Shown here: positions 49,908 through 64,000 of the stretch, one piece after another
Position numbering within the stretch: position 1 is the stretch's first letter
How the letters are laid out: every line of letters starts with the position of its first letter
From: Tausonia pullulans
Lineage: Eukaryota; Basidiomycota; Tremellomycetes; Cystofilobasidiales; Mrakiaceae
NCBI GenBank assembly: GCA_951802195.1
Contig: OX637620.1
Span: forward strand, 806,001 to 870,000
Direction of reading: 5' to 3'
Length of the DNA stretch: 64,000 nucleotides
Made by a program: the position numbers and the translations under genes
The notes under the pieces: generated by a model
Database searches by the model: none
Told to the model about the DNA's origin: nothing
What the model saw: the letters and a program-made list of their open reading frames with translations, nothing else

Positions 49908-50644
49908 TTAGCCCGATAATGAAACGCAGCATATGGACCGGCCCCCACGCCTCACCTCAAAGTCCCGGTATCCCCTTCGTCGATACCAATCGACAGTACG
50001 AATTTGGGTGCTCAATGTGTCGATTGTGATGACCTTTGCGCCCTTTTTGAAGCACTCGCCCTCGAGAAAATCCAAAATCTGATAAGAGATCAGCTCCTCC
50101 CCATCTGTACTTGTCAACTTTTGACCCACCTCATTCCCCAGGCCGGTCCCCTGGTAGGCCCGCAATACGAAGAGCGAATGTATCCGCACAATGCCGCGCT
50201 CTCGGTCGGCGAGGATAAGGTATCCGGGCCCGCTGCCGTCCTCGACTTCATATGAACCCCTGTTGCGCACGATTGCTTCAGTGTCACCCAGCTCAAGAGA
50301 GGGAAATTTGAAATCGACATACATCCCTGCCGGTTCACCATCGACTAAGAAGAGGTGGAGTGCCTCAACACCGGCGAGCGTACGGGTAACGTGCGTTGGA
50401 ACTTGGTCCGCACCCCAGCCTAAACCAAGCTGACAGTCAGAAACAGAGAAATGGGTGTAAGAGCTGCTCTCGACTTACCGCAAGCTTCTCGCATCGATAT
50501 GAGCAGCCTCTCGTCTGTTTTGTCGACGAGCCGGCACGATACAGTCGTCGGCTTGGTCCGGAAGCTGGGACGATTCCGCGAAGCCGTCTCGTACACTGAA
50601 TTAGGAGAGGAGTGCAACGAATTGGGATGGAGCATCTGTGTCAT
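49908..50644 (-). CDS. GNAT-family N-acetyltransferase
   Basis: Minus-strand exons 50479-50644 and 49908-50419 give 225 residues. The acetyl-CoA-binding signature is FVLRAYQGTGLGNEVGQKL (motif A, Q-x-x-G-x-G/A type). An N-terminal helix-strand region (VSCRLVDKTDERLLISMREA) precedes it, and a beta strand-helix ends in DTLSTQIRTVDWYRRRGYRD, which is the usual motif B 'YxxxGF/Y' position. The exon join is well supported (GTAAGT donor, CTGAC branch, TTTAG acceptor). The acceptor substrate cannot be told from sequence; single-domain cytosolic GNATs act on proteins, polyamines or drugs. The gene is convergent with RAP1, with about 220 bp between stops. Confidence 0.8.
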
Positions 50645-51088
50645 GGCCTTAACGAGGACCCAAGAAGAAGTGAGGGTGATGGAATGTTGAGAGAAGACGT
50701 CGAGTCATGCAAGCGAGCGAGCCCTTACGCCTGGGCCCATCCGCACGAGCTAACCAGGGAAGGAATAAGGGCAGCAGCGCCGCGCTGTCAACCGTCATCT
50801 CTCATCCCCCTGCTTTCTCCACGCGTCTTCTTCCCACCTCATCCCCCCCATCCTTCCCCTTCACCCTTCCCCTGTGCTCTCAAAGCAGTCCCGAGTGACC
50901 AGCTCGCACTTGTAAACGCTCCCTCCGCCGGGATAACCCCCTTCCCTTGGCTGCCGGAAAAGCAAGCTCACTCATCCCTCTCCTCCTCTCCTCTCGCACG
51001 CTCTCGCTCGCCCAACCCCCTCGTTGTTGCTTCCTTCCTACCCCTTTCCCTCCCGCACGCACGCATACACGCACGAACGCTATCCTTA
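50645..51088. promoter_or_regulatory. Divergent promoter region of the GNAT gene and PRP4
   Basis: About 440 bp between divergent starts. The PRP4 side is strongly pyrimidine-rich (50800-51080), as is common in fungal 5' UTRs. No gene seen. Confidence 0.45.
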
Positions 51089-54155
<3,067 letters not shown>

Positions 54156-54254
54156 CGGCGGAATTGGATACGACGGAAGGGAAAGGTTGTGTCTGTTATT
54201 TCATGTGATTCTTTTTTCTTCTTCCTTCCTTTCTCCCATTCTCGTGCGAGACAT

Positions 54255-56145
54255 CTAATAACGCGGCCAACCGCCCGCTTCATCACCCACAACCTCCCTC
54301 CCCCAAGCAGCCAACCCGCCCCGCACATCGACCACATCACCAAGTGCGGAGGCCGACTCGGCGTCTTTCTCACGTCGGGCAGACGCGAGCGCCTCCGCGG
54401 CGGACTTGCTATCGTTGCCTCTTCGGCAGATAACGTAGATAGGCTCCGAGGCGCTCTCGGGGAGATGAGCTGCGGGTGAGGACAGGATGTCTCGGAGGGG
54501 GATGTCTGGATCATCGGGTGGAGCGGGTCAGAAAGAACTTTGTCCAGGCGAGTGATGTAAGCTCAACCCACTGATCGATCCGGACAAGGAAACGATGGAG
54601 AACTCCTCAGGCGAGCGAACGTCGATGACTTTCGGTCGAGGACTCCGATTCATGACTTCGGCCAGCTCCTGATGAAGGAGAGATCTAATCAATTGCCAGT
54701 TTGGGAGGGAGTCTTCTGCGCATCGCACCTTGACGCTTGCTCTTCGCAAGGTTCCACCGGCCGCCTCAGAAAGGCCCTCGGTGGCCCAGTCGACCTCTGG
54801 GCCGCCACAGAACGCCACGTAGTCCTCCGATACGAGGTCCAGGATCTTGCCGGTACTCTCCGCCATCGCGCCCGGTGCGTCGTCGGGCGTGCCGCATGAG
54901 CGGCAGTTGGGACGCCGCTTGCGAAGCTTGACGCTCCGGAAGGCAGGCGATAAGAGCGCAGAATAGATGAGTAGTGTTGGGGCAGTGGTTGCGGGGTCTT
55001 CCAGTAGTCAAAAGCGATGAGTTTTCGCGTTTGCTCGAGCGAAAGACTGAGTCAACACTCACTAAGAAGGCCGGTCAGAATCTTTACCGCCTCAACGGCC
55101 ATCATTGTCCCGATGACCCCCGTGACGCCGCCGAGAACGCCCTCATCCTCACATGTTCCACCCCTGGCGAACCCTCGGGCGACCTTGGGCCATACACAGC
55201 GGTAGCAAGGGCTGTCCTCGCCGAGGTTGTACACCGTCAATTGGCCGTTGAAGCCAAGAGCAGCACCCGAGACGAGCGGCTTGCCAAGAAGGACGCAGGC
55301 GTCCGAAATGAGGTATCGTGTGAGAGGGAGGTCGGTACAATCGAGGATAAGGGAATAGGGGCGAAGGATCTCGAGCGCGTTCTCAGTCGTGAGGGAGGTC
55401 GGGTAGGTGGTGACACGAATAGCCGAGTTGTTTCTGAGATAAAAGCCGTAGGTCAACCATCATAGATGGCCAGTCGAGGCCGGGGATGTGTTGTTGACAT
55501 ACGCAAGCATTGCAGCCTTGGCAGACTCTACTTTGTACTGGCCGACGCGGTCCTCCGTATGAAGGATCTGGCGATGGAGGTTAGAGAGCTCAACGGTGTC
55601 ATGGTCGACAATGCCGATGTGCCCTAGCGAGCGCAACAGGAGGGAAGGAGAAGGATGAGCCCTGGATAATTCTAGTTGAAATTTATGTGGAAGAAAAGTC
55701 TCACCGACTCCAGCCCCAGCGAGATACTGCAGTGCCGGGCAGCCCAGTCCACCTGCGCCAACGACGAGAACTGACGCGCGCTTGAGCTTCAGCTGGCCTG
55801 AGTCCCAAACGCCATCGAAGTCGAGGTCAGAGTCGCACACCGATTCAAACAGGCAAAAGAGTTCTCACCAGGAAGGCCAACACCGGGCAAGATCATTTGC
55901 CGGCCATAGCGGCGCTGCGAGAAAGAGTGGACCATACACCTGTCACTCGCTGTCGTCTGAAAACGCGAATGAGACAAAGCGAACGCGCTACGCACATATT
56001 CGGACAATTTCATCGGCAAGGTAGTATCGAGCTTAGTCAGGAGACTCGCCGTCCTAGAGAGCTCGGATGCCTCCTGCTTGAGCTTAGAGAGCTGGGCTTC
56101 GAGTGCTGTAATCTCCGAGAGCACCTCAGGGAGTCGGGACGTCAT
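54255..56145 (-). CDS. UBA4: UBA4/MOCS3 adenylyltransferase-sulfurtransferase
   Basis: E1-like enzyme that adenylates and thiocarboxylates Urm1 for tRNA wobble-uridine thiolation and protein urmylation. Reading 5' to 3' on the minus strand: a coiled coil ([20 protein letters not shown]), [16 protein letters not shown], and the ATP-binding loop [37 protein letters not shown] follows, then the thioester Cys region [21 protein letters not shown] CxxC zinc pair ([11 protein letters not shown]) follows. The C-terminal rhodanese domain has [16 protein letters not shown] and the active-site loop ICRRGNDSK with its catalytic Cys, ending [20 protein letters not shown] before the stop near 54255. All key residues are present. 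It has about eight or nine exons; the first is 55996-56145. Confidence 0.92.
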
Positions 56146-56396
56146 CTGGCGGCGTGGCAATCGAGGCTAAGGCACACGAGCTTCGAAGGGAGAGGGGCAA
56201 GGGCAAGCCTGTTCGAGGTGCTCGGCAGCCGCTGGTAAGAATGTCGGCCTAGGAATAGGTGGTGGTTGGGAGAGGCGTTGTCATGACGAGAGATTGCTGA
56301 GTCGAGCAGCGTGCGGGCAGACGCGCTCTCAGCGGAGCGACTTGTTTGAGCCTGCGACCACCACCAACTTCCTTCAGTCCCTCCGCCGCATCAGCC

Positions 56397-59584
<3,188 letters not shown>

Positions 59585-60100
59585 GAATTAACCTATTCTC
59601 CCTGCTCCCCTTGCTCTCTAGCACTCCTCCTTTCCCAACCCGACAGCTTCGCAAGTCTCAGTGGTTGTCCCATCAGTGGCGTCCACCTTCGACGCCTATA
59701 TCCAAGCTTTCGGGATAGCCGCGTCTCCGAGGATCGTTTGCTTTCTTCGTTCTTATTTCTTCTTTTCCCACCCTGTCATTCCTTCTCTTCCCGCTCGCAT
59801 GCTTTGATCCTGTGCTCTCGTCGTCCCATTCGTTCACTCTCTGTCTGCGATCCTCAAAATCGTCTCATCTTGCTTCTCTCTTGTACATCTATGTTCATGG
59901 CCCTTTTTTTCTTTGCAATCTCCGATAGAGTCGCGCCATCTGAGGCCAACAAGACATGGTTAATGAAGATCAGAATATGAAGCTATGACAAGAGACAGAG
60001 GAGTTGCGTTGGATAGGAAGAAAACAGAGGGAAGACGATGCAAAGAAACAGGCAAGGGGAAGGGGACGTGGGCAAAAGAAACGGGATGGGAAGAATCAAT
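59585..60100. other. Convergent 3' region between PAP1 and RPO41
   Basis: CT-rich on the left, purine-rich on the right (60000-60100). It may hold an extra PAP1 exon near 59650. Otherwise no gene seen. Confidence 0.5.
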
Positions 60101-63100
60101 CTACTTAAAGAAGAAGGGCGAGACGAGGACCGTGTTGATGTCGAGGTTGCCGCGTTTGGGGACGGGAGGCAAGACATCTCGGACGTAGATCTTTGGCTTC
60201 GTGGTGGAGGGGGTCCATCTAAAGAGAAGGGAAACCCCCATTAGCTTCACCGTCCAAGCAAGGTGAAGATGACGTCGAGCTGAGCTGAGAGATGACGACG
60301 TACCGGACCCAAGGGTCGTCCTGGTCGTCCTCGATTCCGGCTTCCAATCGGCCCAGATAGTACTTTTCGTGAGCCCGAGCAATGAGGCAGAGTTCCTTGT
60401 CGTTGACGCGATTATCTCCGTAGCGAGCGATGAGCTTGCAAGGGCGACGTCGTCAGCGTAGAGCGATTGAAAGAGTAGAAATGAGGACGGCGTACCTGTG
60501 ACCGAAGGTCCTCGAGCAGCGAGCCGGACTCCTCGTTCGAGTGGAGTGCGACAAAAGCCTCACGAAGGACTCGGTTGAGCGTCTCCGTAGAGGCAGCGTG
60601 CGTCCAGAAGGAGTCATGCACCGAGGCGAAGACGGTGTCCTCCCCCTGATATGCGAGACCAGTGCCAGAAGCGTCAGGTTGATTGGGGACAAAGACAGAC
60701 CATGAAGGCTCGGACGTACCTTGCAGCCAAGAGCAGTCATGAAGAGATGCGAGGCGTCGAGTGAATGGATGTAGTTAGGGGCAAAGCCATTCTGCTCTCG
60801 CTTCAAGTTGACCCTGAGCTGAGCGTCCGGCCGGTTGAACGAGATCTTTTGGCGGAGCGTTCGAACCTAGAGGAGCATTGTAACAGCAATGCGTGATCAA
60901 TGGGTCGTTTTTTTTTTAACAGAGCGATATCACAAGGACAGACCGTCTCGGTGATCTGTTCGCGATACCCCTGGGTGATTGGGAAGCCTAGAGGCGAGTT
61001 CCACGTCATGGTGTTGGACGTGCCGCCCGCCGTATTACCCGAGACACTCGAATGGAATATGACCTCGAGGCACGTCTTGAGCCACTGCTGGATCGAGGTC
61101 GCGACGGGAAATAGCGTGCTAATAGCGGAGAGTGTATCTGCCGAGAGCTCCTTGGCGACCTTGCGGAGTTCGTCGTCCGGCAATTTCTGAAAGACGGGGT
61201 CATCATCGCCCATAGCGCGGTTGCTCCGGATATCCAGTAAAGAGCCGAAGACTTGGTCCTCAGCGCCGACGTCTGTCACGCCTGCAGGGGAAAGAGGGGA
61301 GGGAAAGAGGTCAGTTCGGCAACACAGGCGGCTGAATTGAGCGAGCAAGACCTTCGTACCGTAGACAGAGGTCATGACCTGCCCGGTGTATGGAGAAAGC
61401 ATCAGGATTCAGACGCAGGTAAGCATGAACAGCACGCATACGTACCGTCGTCTTGACCGTCTTGCGTGTGAGGAGGACATCCGGATGCTGATACGCGATC
61501 TCAGGTTTCTTCTTCTTCTCAACTATTTGCTTGACGACATCGAGGACCTCTGAATAGACGTCCTGCGGCTTGTTGCTGTCCGGGTGAGGGATCAGATTCA
61601 CGGAGCGCCCGCCGCGCTCGTCTCGGCCGAGGGCGGCGTAGTATTGGAGGCCGTTGCAGGTGCCATCTTGATGGATGGGGAGGGAGGATGGGAATGCCTC
61701 GGGTCCATCCGGGTAGTCAAGCGCCTTGACGAGCTCCTGGCAGGCGGCGAGGGCCTCGAATGGCTTGTCGAGCTTGATCCACCAGTCGGTCTGGAGCGAT
61801 AGATTTTCAGAGGCGCTGTACGATTGCTCACGGGTCATGGGTTTAACTCACCTCAAATGGTTTCTCAGCGGAGGCGCGGATGACGTCTAGGTGAGCGTCG
61901 GTGTAAGCCTCGCGCGCCTCGAACGTTTCCTTGTCCTCGCCGGCCATTCCTGCGAGATGGATCTTGAGCCAGCGCAGACCGTCGACGCCCAAAGGACGGC
62001 CGTCCCGGAAGAGGAGGAGACTCCGAACGACGTCGTCTCCGCATGGCTGGAGGTACGGCGACATCGGGTACGCCCGGCCGCGGTAATCAACAGAGTGAGG
62101 GAGGTAGAACTCGGAACCCTCGAACTGACGAAATGCAAATGTCAAGAGACATCAGCTGAGGCTACTCGAACCTTAAGTAATTAGACAAGACTGACCGCGA
62201 CCGCGATATGGATCGGGAGGGTGTGCTGAAGCTGAATGCTGCGGTCGACAAAGGCTTTGGGAGTCTCGTTCTGCGTCGGCTGCGCCGGGGGAGGCATTCC
62301 GAAGGAGAAGATCTTGACGGAAGTCCGAACGATAGAAAGCATGTCCGAGTTGACGACCCAGGGCGTAGACGAGATGTGGTTGATCGCTTCAAAAACCCGG
62401 TCGAGCTTACCGGTCACTCGCTGCTCCCTGAATCGCCGTTGTCGCTCCGGATCCTTCCTCGACTTGATGAAGGTGGCTGCTCAGGAGGAAGTAGGAGGCG
62501 TCAGCATGTGAAGCGAGCGGACTGGAATACACCGGGAACGAACTGCGTGACTTGTCGAGCGGGCCTCCGTCCTTCTCCTGAGTCCATTCGTCGGGCTTGA
62601 CGAGCATGGGTGTCACGCGAACATACGCTCGAATGTCCTTGTTCTCCTGAACCAGCCGGAGAAGCGTCGGATGCGGCTTGACCAACTTCTTTTGGTAACG
62701 TTGCCCCTTCATGATGTCGCTGTCTATTTTGGAGAACGCGGGGACCTCCTCGACCCACTCGCCTGGAACATGAGAATCTCTGCTCAGATCGAGGCACGAT
62801 CAGTCTGGAAGGTGCCAAATACGTGAATATGGGAGCGACAGCGTACTTGTGCGGGACAATCTTGAACGTCGACATCATAAGCTCAAGGACCGCTGCGCCG
62901 AGGGCGAGGTCGTGCGCCGGGTCGCCAAACTTGGGCGTTGGTCTGGCCGGAGGAGGGAGTGTCTTGCCGACGCGCTGGCCCTCGTTCAGCATGTTGACCC
63001 TCTCTGAATCCGAGGGCGGTCCAGAGGGGATGAGGTCGTCAATATAGCCCGATTGTCGGTAATATTCGATCTCCAGCGTTTCGGCGAGGCGAAGGCAGAG

Positions 63101-64000
63101 GTCAATGTATGGGATGTCGAGCACCGTTGAGCTGGCCTCGTAGTGGGGCTCGCCTGGGGACGTCAGGAGGTCCAAGATACCCTTCTTATGCTCCCTGCCC
63201 CTCTGGCTATGCCCATGAGCAAGGACGTCGGAGGGATTGATCCGTTCAAGCACCGCGCGGAAGAGATCGTCAACCAGTGGTTCAGCAGCGGCGTGTGGAG
63301 TGAGCACGAGGTGCCCTTGGTCGAGAGTGGTGAAGAGACTGAAGGCTATATAATGAATAATTGCCCTATATTAAAATGCATGCATGCATATCGAGTGCCA
63401 CGGCTCAGTCCCAAACGCACCGTGTCGCGCCTGAGGGCGTCGGGAGAACATGCCGACTCTTGGGTGAAGTGCAACGAGCAAGGCCCGCTCAAGCTGCTTG
63501 GTCCAGCGCCGACGGATCTTTTGAACGCCCGAGCTCTTCATGAAGGCGTTTGTGAGGAAGTGCTGGCTGATCTCGTCCATCCGTTCGAACGTTGGGTCCG
63601 CACGACCCTTCTCCACACGATACCGCTCAACCTCGGCCTCGAGATCGATCATCGAGTGTTCCAGCTCTCTCTGGACCGCCATCAGATCGCCATTGCACTG
63701 CTCCTTGAGCCGCAAGAGGGTCTCCCGCAGATCGGAGAAGTCCTTGACAGGCGGCGGCAGGCGCTCGTTGCCTGGGGACTTCCTTTCACGGAGGCCAGTC
63801 GGAGCGGTGAAGATCGGAGAGCTAGAGGATGAGGAAGAAAGTCTTGGAGCCGGGAAAGGCGGTAGGGAGTTGGTTGAAGAGGAGGAGGAGGTTGTGGAGG
63901 CGCATGGTGGGGTCAACAATTCGGCGAAGGCCGCTTGGGAGGCCTGCGAGGATGACGACAGGGCAGCATCGGCACCCGAACTTGAAGATGTCGACTAAGT
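60101..64000 (-). CDS. RPO41: Mitochondrial DNA-directed RNA polymerase (T7-like), 5' end beyond the window
   Basis: Single-subunit polymerase transcribing mitochondrial DNA. The catalytic C-terminal half is complete: [20 protein letters not shown], motif [20 protein letters not shown], motif [18 protein letters not shown] (Arg, Lys and Tyr-Gly in place), and motif [21 protein letters not shown]. It ends LVSPFFFK at 60101. Upstream lie [20 protein letters not shown] and a coiled region ([20 protein letters not shown]). A Ser/Thr-rich stretch stays open to the right edge, so the mitochondrial presequence and the start codon are outside. It has numerous short introns; one exon break occurs between motif A and motif B-associated sequence near 61440. 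Convergent with PAP1. Confidence 0.92.

Overview
The window is nuclear DNA from a GC-rich fungus, almost certainly a basidiomycete and plausibly a Pucciniomycotina yeast of the Microbotryomycetes type. The evidence is dense short introns (mostly 45-90 nt, GTRNGT donors, CTGAC/CTAAC branch sites), high GC, long antisense shadow frames, an intersectin-like CIN1 gene known from Basidiomycota, and a membrane-anchored GH9 glycosidase. No mobile element, viral remnant, CRISPR array, rRNA or convincing tRNA was seen. Exon boundaries were read by eye from splice signals and reading-frame continuity. Where they are listed, the summed exons give a whole number of codons.

Left part (1-12 kb): the start of an unidentified minus-strand gene at the edge; ARG7 (arginine pathway); SYS1 (Golgi membrane); an unrecognised membrane-anchored basic protein; an unresolved region at 5.2-7.2 kb that looks coding in pieces; cyanate lyase (cynS); and a GH9 endoglucanase with a signal peptide and a C-terminal membrane anchor.

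Middle (12-32 kb): a SAM-dependent methyltransferase, ALG9 (N-glycan precursor assembly in the ER), RSP5 (C2-WW-HECT ubiquitin ligase), ZNG1 (zinc-chaperone GTPase), an intracellular LysM protein with a Cys-rich region, PRMT5, and the mitochondrial seryl-tRNA synthetase.

Right part (32-64 kb): CIN1 (EH, coiled coil, two SH3, DH, PH; endocytosis and Rho signalling), then SGO1 and RAP1 as a divergent pair sharing about 240 bp, a GNAT acetyltransferase, the PRP4 splicing kinase, UBA4 (tRNA thiolation and urmylation), PAP1 (poly(A) polymerase) and RPO41 (mitochondrial RNA polymerase, running off the right edge).

The set is mostly conserved housekeeping machinery with no pathway-level cluster. 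The points of interest are gene architecture and splicing: 13-nt micro-exons in SYS1 and RSP5, a probable GC-AG intron, the intersectin-type gene with Prk1-like QxTG repeats, an intact-looking BRCT-Myb-RCT RAP1 head to head with SGO1, and the unexplained 5-7 kb segment. I found no evidence for a new biological system.
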